A stretch of 64,000 nt of DNA from Variovorax paradoxus. Lineage in GTDB: Bacteria; Pseudomonadota; Gammaproteobacteria; Burkholderiales; Burkholderiaceae_C. Numbering within the stretch: the stretch's first letter is position 1; each line of letters begins with the position of its first letter. Made by a program: the position numbers and the translations under genes. The stretch lies in the NCBI RefSeq assembly GCF_000834655.1, contig NZ_JXQQ01000003.1, positions 28,428-92,427 on the forward strand, in the 5' to 3' direction. The notes below the pieces were generated by a model. The model was given only the letters and a program-made list of their open reading frames with translations. It made no database searches and had not been told where the DNA came from. Shown in pieces: positions 28,761 through 36,884 of the stretch.

Positions 28761-31079
28761 ATGGCCTCGGCTTACTCCACCTCGCCCGTCCCGGCTCCCG
28801 CTGCTTACGTCGTTTCCGTCAAGGCGCTTTGCGCTTTCGGCGCGAAGGCGGGCGACCTCGACCTGCGCTTCGTGCCCGCGCCCAGTGCGCTCGAAGGCAT
28901 GGCCGGCCACGCGCTCGTGCAGGGGCGTCGGGGTGGCAGCTACCAGAGCGAGGTGTCGCTCGAATCCCGCCACGGTGCGCTGCGCGTTCGCGGCCGCGCC
29001 GACGGCTACGAGCCCGGCGAACCGCGCATCGAAGAAATCAAGACCTTCCGCGGCGACTTCGACGCCATCCGCGGCAACCACCGCGCACTGCACTGGGCGC
29101 AGGCCCGCACCTACGGCTGGATGCTGTGCGAGCAACACGGGCACGCCCAGATGACGGTCGCGCTCGTCTACCTCGACCTGGCCACCGGCGAGGAAACCGT
29201 GCTCGAAGAACGCCACACGTGGGACGCGTTGCGCGAGCAGTTCGAGTCGCTGTGCGATCGCTACGCCGCCTGGGCGCAGCAGGAAGCCGACCACCACGGC
29301 GCGCTCGACCGGACGCTGGCGCAGCTCGCGTTCCCGCACCAGTCGTTCCGCGCCGGCCAGCGCGAGCTGGCCGAAGCCGTCTACCGCGCAGCCGCCGGCG
29401 GGCGCTGTCTCATGGCGCAGGCGCCCACGGGCATCGGCAAGACGCTGGCCACCATCTTCCCGCTGCTCAAGGCCCGCGCGGCGGGAAAGCTCGACAAGGT
29501 CTTCTTCCTCACCGCCAAGACCTCCGGCCGTCCGGTGGCGCTCGATGCGCTGCGGGTGCTGGGCAAGGGCTGCGCCGCGGATGGCGCGCAGCCGCGCGTG
29601 CTCGAACTCGCGGCGCGCGAGAAGGTCTGCGAATACCCCGACCGCGCCTGCAACGGCGACTCGTGCCCGCTCGCCAAGGGCTTCTACGACCGCCTGCCCG
29701 CCGCGCGCATCGAGGCCGCACAGGTCGGCTGGCTCGACCGGCAGGCGGTGCGGCAGGTCGCGCTGCAGCACACGGTGTGCCCTTATTTCCTGGCACAGGA
29801 AATGGCCCACTGGAGCGACGTGCTCGTGGGTGACTACAACTACTACTTCGACAGCAGCGCCTTCCTTTTCGCCACGATGAAAGACGCCGGCTGGCGCGTC
29901 GCGGTGCTGGTGGACGAAGCGCACAACCTCCTGGAGCGCGCCCGCGGCATGTACACGGCGCAGCTGGAGGGCGGAGCGCTCGAAGAGGCGCACCGCATCG
30001 CGCCCGCCCCGGTGCGCGGCCCGCTCGCTCGGCTCTTTCGCGAGTGGGACACCGTCCAGCAATCGCAGGTCGACAACTACGAAACCGCCGACGAGATTCC
30101 CGAGCGCTTCGTTCGCGCGCTGCAGGCGGCCAACACGGCCATGGGCGAGTACTTCGCCGCCAAGCCCGAGGCGGCGCAGGGCCCGCTGCAGCGCTTCTTT
30201 TTCGATGCGCTGCACTTCGCGCGGCTCGCGGAGGTGTTCGACGATCACTCGGTGTTCGAGCGCACCCTGGGCATCACCCAGCAAGACCGCACCCTGGCGA
30301 TCCGCAACCTCGTGCCCGCGCCGTTCCTGGAAGGCCGGTTCGCGGATGCGGTGTCGGTCACCTGTTTCTCGGGCACGCTTTCTCCGTTCGCCTTCTACCG
30401 CGACGCGCTCGGGCTGCCTCCGGACACCGCGCTGCTCGACGTGGCCTCGCCGTTCAACAGCCTGCAGCTGCGCGTGGAAGTGGCGATGGACGTCTCCACG
30501 CGCTTTCGCGACCGCGCCGGATCGCTCGGCAACGTGGCGGGCATCATCGGCGCCCAGTTCGAGCGCATGCCCGGCAACTACCTGGCTTTCTTCAGCAGCT
30601 TCGATTACCTGGAGAGCGCCCGCGCCGCCTTCTCGGCGCGGCACCCCGGCGTGCCCGTGTGGACGCAAACGCGCGGCATGCTCGAGGCCGACCGCCACGG
30701 CTTCATCGCGCGCTTCGAGGAGGGCGGCCGGGGCATAGGCTTCGCGGTGCTCGGCGGCGCGTTCGGCGAGGGCATCGACCTGCCGGGCAGCCGCCTCGTC
30801 GGCGCCTTCGTCGCGAGCCTGGGCTTGCCGCAGTACAACGCGCTCAACGAGATCACGCGCGAGCGCATGCAGTCGCGCTTCGGCAAGGGCTACGAGTACA
30901 CCTATCTCTATCCGGGCCTGCAGAAAGTGGTGCAGGCGGCCGGGCGCGTGATCCGCACCGAGGAAGACAGGGGCGTGCTGCACCTGCTGGACGATCGCTT
31001 CGCGCGCACGGAAATCCGCGAGCTGCTGCCGCGCTGGTGGCACGTGCAGGTGGGGAAGGCCGGCGATGCGCGCCGCTAG
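28761..31079 (+). CDS. PD-(D/E)xK nuclease fused to an XPD/DinG-type iron-sulfur helicase
   Basis: A 772-residue fusion. Residues about 60-125 have a Cas4/RecB-type nuclease core: Asp81 in RGRADGYEPG, E92-x-K94 in EEIKTF and Q114-x3-Y118. The helicase part has Walker A with Lys227 (APTGIGKT), the iron-sulfur cysteines C290, C297, C302 and C340, the DEAH box at 385-388, and C-terminal motifs such as FAVLGGAFGEGIDLPG and QAAGRVIR. XPD/DinG helicases unwind 5' to 3'. It would process damaged or flapped DNA; the SOS box upstream and alkB downstream support a repair role. The GTG at 28749 is unlikely because it lies in the SOS box. Confidence 0.9.
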   Translation: MASAYSTSPVPAPAAYVVSVKALCAFGAKAGDLDLRFVPAPSALEGMAGHALVQGRRGGSYQSEVSLESRHGALRVRGRADGYEPGEPRIEEIKTFRGDFDAIRGNHRALHWAQARTYGWMLCEQHGHAQMTVALVYLDLATGEETVLEERHTWDALREQFESLCDRYAAWAQQEADHHGALDRTLAQLAFPHQSFRAGQRELAEAVYRAAAGGRCLMAQAPTGIGKTLATIFPLLKARAAGKLDKVFFLTAKTSGRPVALDALRVLGKGCAADGAQPRVLELAAREKVCEYPDRACNGDSCPLAKGFYDRLPAARIEAAQVGWLDRQAVRQVALQHTVCPYFLAQEMAHWSDVLVGDYNYYFDSSAFLFATMKDAGWRVAVLVDEAHNLLERARGMYTAQLEGGALEEAHRIAPAPVRGPLARLFREWDTVQQSQVDNYETADEIPERFVRALQAANTAMGEYFAAKPEAAQGPLQRFFFDALHFARLAEVFDDHSVFERTLGITQQDRTLAIRNLVPAPFLEGRFADAVSVTCFSGTLSPFAFYRDALGLPPDTALLDVASPFNSLQLRVEVAMDVSTRFRDRAGSLGNVAGIIGAQFERMPGNYLAFFSSFDYLESARAAFSARHPGVPVWTQTRGMLEADRHGFIARFEEGGRGIGFAVLGGAFGEGIDLPGSRLVGAFVASLGLPQYNALNEITRERMQSRFGKGYEYTYLYPGLQKVVQAAGRVIRTEEDRGVLHLLDDRFARTEIRELLPRWWHVQVGKAGDARR

Positions 31080-31698
31080 ACGCCTCGAACACGCGGGGCA
31101 GGACGACCTGTTCGGGGGAGCGCCGGCGGCCGTCATCGAGGGGCTTCGCTACGAGCGCGAATTCCTGTCGCGAGACGAAGAGGCCGGACTGCTGCGCATC
31201 GTGCAGGCCTTGCCGCTCAAGGAGATGCGCTACAAGGAATACACCGCGCGCCGCCGCGGCATCAGCTTCGGCGGCAGCTACGACTTCGACACCAATCGCC
31301 TGAAGCCCGGCGCGCCGCTGCCCGAGGCGCTGCATCCGCTGCGGGTAAGGGCGGCAGCGTGGCTCGGCGTGGCGCCCGAAGAACTCACCCACATGCTGAT
31401 CGCCGAGTACCAGCCGGGCACGCCGCTCGGCTGGCATCGCGACGTGCCGGATTTCGAGGACATCGTGGGCGTCTCGCTGCAGAGCGATGCGGTGATGCAG
31501 TTCAGGCCTTACCGACCGCAAGGCGCATCGAACTCCGATGCGGGGAATGTGCAGTTCCTGATCGAACCGCGCTCGATCTATTTGCTGCGCGGTCCGGCGC
31601 GGTGGGCATGGCAGCACGCCATTGCGCCCACCGAAGCCTTGCGCTATTCGATCACGCTGCGCACGCCATCGAAAAGGCGCCAGGCGTCGGGACGCTGA
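31066..31698 (+). CDS. alkB: AlkB-family 2-oxoglutarate/Fe(II) dioxygenase
   Basis: A 210-residue AlkB homologue. Iron ligands are H124-x-D126 (GWHRDVP) and H184 (AWQHAI); 2-oxoglutarate is held by R193 and R199 (LRYSITLRTP). The substrate lid FGGSYDFD and the MLIAEYQPGTPLGWHRD stretch are typical of the AlkB2/AlkB group that removes alkyl lesions from DNA or RNA. It overlaps the helicase gene by 14 bases, so both are under the SOS box. Confidence 0.9.
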   Translation: MRAARRLEHAGQDDLFGGAPAAVIEGLRYEREFLSRDEEAGLLRIVQALPLKEMRYKEYTARRRGISFGGSYDFDTNRLKPGAPLPEALHPLRVRAAAWLGVAPEELTHMLIAEYQPGTPLGWHRDVPDFEDIVGVSLQSDAVMQFRPYRPQGASNSDAGNVQFLIEPRSIYLLRGPARWAWQHAIAPTEALRYSITLRTPSKRRQASGR

Positions 31699-31713
31699 CG
31701 GCGCGGGGCAGGG

Positions 31714-31926
31714 CTATCGGGTCCCGCCTCCTCGCCGCGACTGGATCTGGTTGCTCCCGCCCACGTGGCTCTCGCGGTCGTGGCGGCTCTCGGGTGTGCG
31801 GCGCGGCTCGTTGCGGGAGGTGGGTTGCTGGTGGCCGGCCTTGTTGTGTGCCGAAGGCTGCGTGGTGTCGTTCTCGTCCCGGTCGTTCGTGTCGTCGCGG
31901 GTGTCGATGGTGCTGGGCTTCGTCAT
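31714..31926 (-). CDS. Small hydrophilic, probably disordered protein
   Basis: A 70-residue protein starting MTKPSTIDTRDDTNDRDEND, rich in Asp, Thr, Gln, His and Arg, with no hydrophobic core. An AAAGGA site stands before its ATG at 31926. No family recognised; highly charged small proteins like this are often stress-related in this group. The frame extends further upstream, but the composition changes there. It converges with alkB (15 bases between stops). Confidence 0.5.
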   Translation of the reverse strand: MTKPSTIDTRDDTNDRDENDTTQPSAHNKAGHQQPTSRNEPRRTPESRHDRESHVGGSNQIQSRRGGGTR

Positions 31927-32183
31927 CGGGAATCCTTTGCGTGGTGAATGGAGGGGGGAGATCTCTTTCTCTTCCCGCGTCGGGCCCTGCCATGTGGGAG
32001 GAGGCCGACCCCGGCCGTCGGTCATGCCGCGCGGATGGCTGTGCGCGAAGCACGGCCGACGGTTGCCGCGTTCCGCAGTTCCTCCTACACGGGCGGAAGC
32101 CGCCCACCGACGATTCGCGTTGCATGGCTTGCCTACCTTGACTCGAAGTTTCTTTTTCTTTCGATTCACGTGGCCTTACCCTC

Positions 32184-33194
32184 ATGCTTCAACGCGCTCC
32201 CGACGACGCCCTCCTGCAGTTGCAGCTTCGCCACGGCGGCGACCTGGCACTGAATCATCTGGTCGATGCGCGCATCGACGCGCTTCCGCAGCCCGGCGCC
32301 GGCCAGACCCTGGCGCGCTGGCGCGTGCTCGCCGAAGTCGCGGCGCACGACCTCTCGCTGGTGAAATTGTTCGAAGGGCACACCGATGCGCTCGCCATCC
32401 TCGCGGAACTCGGCGGCGCCCCCGAGACCCCGGCCGGCGCCTCCTGGGGCACGTGGTGCGCGGAGCCACCCGACGCGCGAGTCACGCTCGATGCGCACGA
32501 AAGCGGCCGCGTCCGCCTCACGGGAACCAAGGCCTGGTGCTCGGGCGCCGCAAAGGTGTCGCATGCCGTCGTGAGCTGCTGGAACGCGGCCGGCGACCCA
32601 TGCCTAGCCGCCGTCGCCATGGACCAGCCCACCGTCTGGGTGACCGAGAACGGCTGGTACGCGGTCGGCATGGCCGCGAGCGGCAGCGTCGACGTTCGTT
32701 TCAACCGCGCGGTGGCCACGCCGATCGGCCAGCCCGGCGACTACGTGAACCGTGCCGGCTTCTGGCAGGGCGGCGCGGGCATCGCGGCATGCTGGTTCGG
32801 CGGCTTGCTCGGCATCGCGCGCATGGTCCAGCAGCGCAAGGGCCCCAAGCCGGACGCCCACCGCCTCGCGCACATCGGCGCCATCGACGTCGCTTTGACC
32901 GCGGCCGCCGCGCAGCTGCGTGAAGCCGCCGCGTGGATCGACGAGCACCCCAAGGACAGCGCGCAACGCGTCGCCTTGCGCGCACGCCTCGTCGTCGAGC
33001 AGGCGGCCAATGAGGTGATCCACCACGCCGGCCGCGCCGTCGGCGCCGGTCCGCTGTGCCGCGACCCGCGCTTCGCCCGCGCCATGGCCGACCTGCCGGT
33101 GTTCCTGCGCCAGAGCCACGCCGAGCGCGATCTCGCCGCGCTCGGCCAGTTCGCCGCGAACGAGCAGGAGGAGCCGTCGTCATGGACGCTGTAG
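32184..33194 (+). CDS. Acyl-CoA dehydrogenase-like flavoprotein
   Basis: A 336-residue protein related to acyl-CoA dehydrogenases. The middle domain shows LTGTKAWCSGAAKVSHAVVS, the flavin-contacting stretch of this family, and the C-terminal helical domain has LRARLVVEQAANEVIHHAGRA and GAGPLCRDPRFARAMADLPV. It is shorter than standard members (about 380) and the N-terminal helical domain is reduced. It heads a four-gene overlapping set with a PIG-L deacetylase, a NodS-like methyltransferase and a glycosyltransferase, so its substrate may be an acyl group on a small glycan or lipid. Confidence 0.78.
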   Translation: MLQRAPDDALLQLQLRHGGDLALNHLVDARIDALPQPGAGQTLARWRVLAEVAAHDLSLVKLFEGHTDALAILAELGGAPETPAGASWGTWCAEPPDARVTLDAHESGRVRLTGTKAWCSGAAKVSHAVVSCWNAAGDPCLAAVAMDQPTVWVTENGWYAVGMAASGSVDVRFNRAVATPIGQPGDYVNRAGFWQGGAGIAACWFGGLLGIARMVQQRKGPKPDAHRLAHIGAIDVALTAAAAQLREAAAWIDEHPKDSAQRVALRARLVVEQAANEVIHHAGRAVGAGPLCRDPRFARAMADLPVFLRQSHAERDLAALGQFAANEQEEPSSWTL

Positions 33195-33940
33195 CGCAAC
33201 GCGCCATCCGCGGAGAAGGCACGACCGAGGCCGAGTGGAGCGGCTGGCCCGGCCTCGCACGCCTGCCCGCCATCACGCCGCACGAGCTGGTCCCCAAGAA
33301 CGCCCGCGCCGTGGTCGTCGCGCCGCATCCCGACGACGAGGTGCTGTCAGTGGGCGGCCTGCTCGCCCAGTTGGCCGAGTGCGGCCGGCCCGTCGAGGTG
33401 ATCGCGGTCACCGACGGCACCGCCAGCCACCGGGGCTCGACCGAATGGCCCGTCGAGCGCCTCGCACGTATGCGCCCGCAGGAAAGCCTGAAGGCGCTGC
33501 AGTGCCTGGGTCTCGCCATCGAACCCATTCGCCTGGGCCTGCCCGACGGCGGGCTGAAGGCGATGCGCGCCACGCTCGCGGCGCGGCTCGTTTCTTTGCT
33601 GCGGCCCGGCGACGTGGTGTTCACCACCTGGCGCCGCGACGGTCACCCCGACCACGAAGCGACAGGCGAGGCCTGTGCGTTGGCGGCCGCGAGTGCCGGC
33701 GCGCGGCTCGCGGAAGTGCCCGTGTGGGGCTGGCACTGGTCGCGACCGGGCGACGCACGCATGCCCTGGCAGCGCGCTTTCCGGCTCCCGCTCGGCGAAG
33801 AGGCCCTGCGGCGCAAGCGCGCGGCCGTCCGGGCGTTCACCAGCCAACTGCGGCGCGATGCATCCACGGGCTCCGGCCCGGTGCTTCGCGCCACCACCGT
33901 CCAGCGCGCGGCGCGTCCCTTCGAGGTGATCTTCCTGTGA
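33182..33940 (+). CDS. PIG-L/LmbE-family deacetylase
   Basis: A 252-residue zinc-dependent N-deacetylase. Metal motifs are VVVAPHPDDEVLSVGGLL near residue 45 and DGHPDHEATG near 160, both typical. Relatives remove acetyl from N-acetylglucosamine on GPI precursors, mycothiol or lincosamide intermediates. It overlaps the acyl-CoA dehydrogenase-like gene by 13 bases and the methyltransferase gene by 4. Confidence 0.88.
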   Translation: MDAVAQRAIRGEGTTEAEWSGWPGLARLPAITPHELVPKNARAVVVAPHPDDEVLSVGGLLAQLAECGRPVEVIAVTDGTASHRGSTEWPVERLARMRPQESLKALQCLGLAIEPIRLGLPDGGLKAMRATLAARLVSLLRPGDVVFTTWRRDGHPDHEATGEACALAAASAGARLAEVPVWGWHWSRPGDARMPWQRAFRLPLGEEALRRKRAAVRAFTSQLRRDASTGSGPVLRATTVQRAARPFEVIFL

Positions 33941-34548
33941 GCACGAACAACGACCAGCGGCCTTACTTCGACGCGCTCTATTCGGCCAGCGAAGACCCCT
34001 ATGCGCTGCGCCAGCGCTGGTACGAGGCGCGCAAGCGCGCGCTGCTGCTGGCGGCCTTGCCCCAGGCGCGCTACCGCCGGGTCTACGAGCCCGGCTGCGG
34101 CATCGGCGAACTCACGCTGGCGCTCTCGCACCGCTGCGATGACTTGCTGGCGAGCGATTTCTCGGCGCATGCCGTGACACTCGCACGCAAGCGCACCGAA
34201 GGGCGGCCCAACGTGCGCGTCGAACAGCACGTGCTGCCCGCCGACTGGCCGCGCGAGGACGGCCGCTTCGATCTCATCGTGCTGAGCGAGATGGGCTACT
34301 TTCTCGACCGCAACGACATGCAGCGCCTGGCCCGCTGCTGCGAAGAAACGCTCGAGGCCGACGGCACCCTCGTCGCCTGCGACTGGCGCCCCGATTTCGC
34401 GCAGCGCAGCCTGTCCACGAGCGACGTGCACGGCGCGCTGGCCGCGCTAGGGCTCGCCAGGCTCGCGCTCCATGAAGAAGACGACTTCGTGATGCAGGTC
34501 TGGACCCGCGATGCCCGCTCGGTGGCCGAGCGCGAGGGCATCCGGTGA
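33937..34548 (+). CDS. NodS-like SAM-dependent methyltransferase
   Basis: A 203-residue class I methyltransferase. It begins QRPYFDALYSASEDPYALRQ, like NodS, and has the SAM loop VYEPGCGIGELTLALS and a following LIVLSEMGYFLD. NodS N-methylates the deacetylated glucosamine of Nod factors, which matches its place after a deacetylase. GTG 33937 is coupled to the deacetylase stop. No other nodulation gene is present. Confidence 0.85.
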   Translation: MSTNNDQRPYFDALYSASEDPYALRQRWYEARKRALLLAALPQARYRRVYEPGCGIGELTLALSHRCDDLLASDFSAHAVTLARKRTEGRPNVRVEQHVLPADWPREDGRFDLIVLSEMGYFLDRNDMQRLARCCEETLEADGTLVACDWRPDFAQRSLSTSDVHGALAALGLARLALHEEDDFVMQVWTRDARSVAEREGIR

Positions 34549-35258
34549 TCGGCGTCGTCATTCCCGCGCACAACGAGGGCGAGCGCATCGGCGCCGCGCT
34601 CGAGGCGGTGCTGCGCGCGGCGGCACACCCGGCGCTCCTGGGCGAAACGGTCGGCGTGGCCGTGGTGCTGGACAGCTGCAGCGATTCGACAAGTGCCGTG
34701 GTCGCGCAATATCCCGTCATCGGCATCGCGCTGGATGCCCGCAACGTCGGCATCGCGCGGGCCCGCGGTGCGGACCTGTTCGTCGGCGGCGGCGCCCGGT
34801 GGCTTGCCTTCACCGACGCAGACACGCTCGTCTCGCCGGACTGGCTGGTCAAGCAGCTGGCCGAGAACGCCGATGTGGTCTGCGGCTCGATCGGCGTGGA
34901 AGACTGGGGCGCGCATGGCCTGGAAGGCAGCGCGGTGCAGGCGCACTTCGCCACCCACTACGTCGATGCCGACGGCCACCGGCACATCCACGGCGCCAAC
35001 CTCGGCGTGTCGGCCGAGGCTTATTGCCGCGTGGGCGGCTTCCAGCCTTTGGCCTGCAGCGAAGACGTCGCGCTGGTCGAGGCGCTGCAGGCCGCCGGCG
35101 CCCGCATCGCCTGGAGCGCGGGGCCGCGCGTGACCACCAGCGCCCGCACCGATGCGCGCGCTCGCGGCGGCTTCGGCGACACCATCCTTGCCATGGTCGC
35201 GTCGCTCGCCAAGCCGGCGGATACCGAACTCGGCGCGCTGCTGCGACCTGCTGCCTGA
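34545..35258 (+). CDS. Family 2 glycosyltransferase
   Basis: A 237-residue GT-A glycosyltransferase: VVIPAHNEGERIGAALEAVL at the N-terminus, metal-binding FTDADTLVSPDWLV and HGANLGVSAEAYCRVGGF toward the acceptor side. No membrane segments. It ends the four-gene set with a 4-base overlap (GTGA) to the methyltransferase gene and would add one sugar to the modified product. Confidence 0.85.
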   Translation: MIGVVIPAHNEGERIGAALEAVLRAAAHPALLGETVGVAVVLDSCSDSTSAVVAQYPVIGIALDARNVGIARARGADLFVGGGARWLAFTDADTLVSPDWLVKQLAENADVVCGSIGVEDWGAHGLEGSAVQAHFATHYVDADGHRHIHGANLGVSAEAYCRVGGFQPLACSEDVALVEALQAAGARIAWSAGPRVTTSARTDARARGGFGDTILAMVASLAKPADTELGALLRPAA

Positions 35259-35270
35259 ACGGCTAGCGCC

Positions 35271-35302
35271 GCGAACCTGTGTCGCGAACCTGCGTCGCGA
35301 CA
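35271..35302 (+). repeat. 13-bp tandem repeat
   Basis: GCGAACCTGTGTC at 35271-35283 is repeated with one change at 35284-35296, and a third partial unit GCGACA follows. It lies just after the glycosyltransferase stop. Function unknown; it may be slippage only. Confidence 0.5.
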
Positions 35303-35394
35303 GACAACGCTGACGCGCATCGCGTCCGTCTTCTTACCCAATACCCGGGTCGCACGCCCAGCATGAAAGCTCCCCAACCTGAAGGAGCGATGAC

Positions 35395-35706
35395 ATGCCA
35401 AGAGGCGACAAGTCGTCCTACACGGACAAGCAGAAACGCAAGGCCGAGCACATCGAGGAAGGCTACGAGCACCGCGGTGTCGGCAAGGGCGAGGCCGAGC
35501 GCCGCGCCTGGGCCACGGTGAATGCCGAGACGGGCGGCGGCAAGAAGAGCGGATCGGGCCGCGGCAAGGCCGAGAGCCACGCGCCCTCGCGCAAGGGCGC
35601 CCACAAGGGCGGCGCGGCCGCAGCCTCCCGCACGGCGGCCGAGCGCTCGGCTTCCGCGAAAAAGGGCGCCGCCACGCGCAAGCGCAACGCCGAGAAGCGC
35701 GGCTAG
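35395..35706 (+). CDS. Small Lys/Gly-rich protein of the type annotated 'plasmid stabilization protein'
   Basis: A 103-residue basic protein beginning MPRGDKSSYTDKQKRKAEHI, with GVGKGEAERRAWATVN and then a Lys/Ala/Gly/Ser-rich tail. This family is often labelled plasmid stabilization protein without evidence; it resembles small stress-induced or DNA-binding proteins. A strong GAAGGAG site is 7 bases before the ATG. Short leader, separate from the upstream cassette by 136 bases. Confidence 0.72.
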   Translation: MPRGDKSSYTDKQKRKAEHIEEGYEHRGVGKGEAERRAWATVNAETGGGKKSGSGRGKAESHAPSRKGAHKGGAAAASRTAAERSASAKKGAATRKRNAEKRG

Positions 35707-35709
35707 GGG

Positions 35710-36579
35710 ATGGCCATGCACATCATCCTGGGCGCCACGGGCCACGTCGGCTCGTCACTCGCGCAAGCCCTGCTGGCGCGCAACGAACCCGTCACCGTGG
35801 TCACGCGCGATGCAAGCAAGGCCGAGCCCCTGAAGACCAAGGGCGCGCACGTCGCGCAGGTCGACGTGCTGGACACCGCCGCATTGCACCGCGTGATCGC
35901 GGGCGGGCACCGGCTCTTCGTGCTCAACCCGCCGGCGCCGCCATCGACCGACACGGTCGCCGAGGAGCGCAAGAGCCTGTACGCCATCGTCGCCGCGCTC
36001 GAGGGCTGCAAGCTCGAGAAGATCGTCTGCGAATCGGCCTACGGCGCGCAGCCGGGCAACGGCATCGGCGACCTGGGCGTGCTCTACGACATGGAACAGG
36101 AGCTGCAGGCCGGCAAGGTGCCGGTGAGCGCGATCCGCGCGGCCTACTACATGAGCAACTGGGACGCCTCGCTGGAGACCGCGCGAGCCGAGGGCAAGGT
36201 GCACAGCATGTACCCGCCCGATTTCAGGCTGCCGATGGTGGCGCCGCACGATCTGGGCGAGTTCGCCGCGCGGCTGATGCTGGGCGCGGCCGAGGCTTCG
36301 GGGCCGCACTACGTCGAAGGGCCGGAGCGCTACACGCCGGGCGATGTGGCGCAGGCGTTCTCTCAAGCGCTGGGCCGGCCGGTCGAAGTGGCGGTGACGC
36401 CGCCCGAACAGTGGGAGCAGGCATTCCGCTCGCTGGGGTTTTCGGAGGCGGCAGCGGCGTCGTATGCGGCGATGACGCGGATCACGCTGGAGAACGGGGA
36501 ACAGCCCGAGAAGCCCGAGCGCGGGGCAACAACGCTTGCCGACTACATCACGGCGCTGGTGAGAAAGAGCGCTGCCTGA
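35710..36579 (+). CDS. NmrA-like NAD(P)-binding protein
   Basis: A 289-residue atypical short-chain dehydrogenase. The nucleotide loop is HIILGATGHVGSSLAQALL, followed by VTVVTRDASKAEPLKTKGAH. The usual catalytic Tyr-x3-Lys is not evident, as expected for NmrA-like redox sensors or quinone reductases. C-terminal part has GPERYTPGDVAQAFSQALGR. It starts 3 bases after the previous gene. Confidence 0.85.
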   Translation: MAMHIILGATGHVGSSLAQALLARNEPVTVVTRDASKAEPLKTKGAHVAQVDVLDTAALHRVIAGGHRLFVLNPPAPPSTDTVAEERKSLYAIVAALEGCKLEKIVCESAYGAQPGNGIGDLGVLYDMEQELQAGKVPVSAIRAAYYMSNWDASLETARAEGKVHSMYPPDFRLPMVAPHDLGEFAARLMLGAAEASGPHYVEGPERYTPGDVAQAFSQALGRPVEVAVTPPEQWEQAFRSLGFSEAAAASYAAMTRITLENGEQPEKPERGATTLADYITALVRKSAA

Positions 36580-36884
36580 GTCTTGGCGAGTAAGGCTTGC
36601 CTCAATCGGACAACGGCATGTCCGATGAGGCGCGATAGCCCGGATACCTGGCGCTCCTCCGACATCCACCAGTTTTCTTTGGCGCTGATCGGACAACTTG
36701 CGATCGGCCAAGCGCAACCCCTCTGACCCAATGCTGTCGTGTTGCGCGCGCCTGCCCGGAACACGAGCGCTACGCCATTCATCGTCGTCCAAGCACGCTG
36801 CATTTCGCCAGCGCCAATGCAGTTTGTCGCGCCTGGTAAGCCTCGATACGATCCCGCGCCTTGCCCCCACAAAGGAACGCGCGG
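36580..36884. other. 305-base gap before bioA with TCGGACAA repeats
   Basis: No convincing gene is seen. At 36600-36630 an inverted repeat (CCTCAATCGGACA and TGTCCGATGAGG, one bulged A, 6-base loop) is present, and TCGGACAAC recurs at 36689-36697. These may be operator sites for the biotin genes or a terminator for the NmrA-like gene; no T-run follows the hairpin. Confidence 0.4.

Noticed and set aside
35395..35706. Taking 'plasmid stabilization protein' as a sign of a plasmid or integrated element
   Set aside because: The label is a historical annotation of a small basic protein family; no partition, integrase or toxin gene is nearby.
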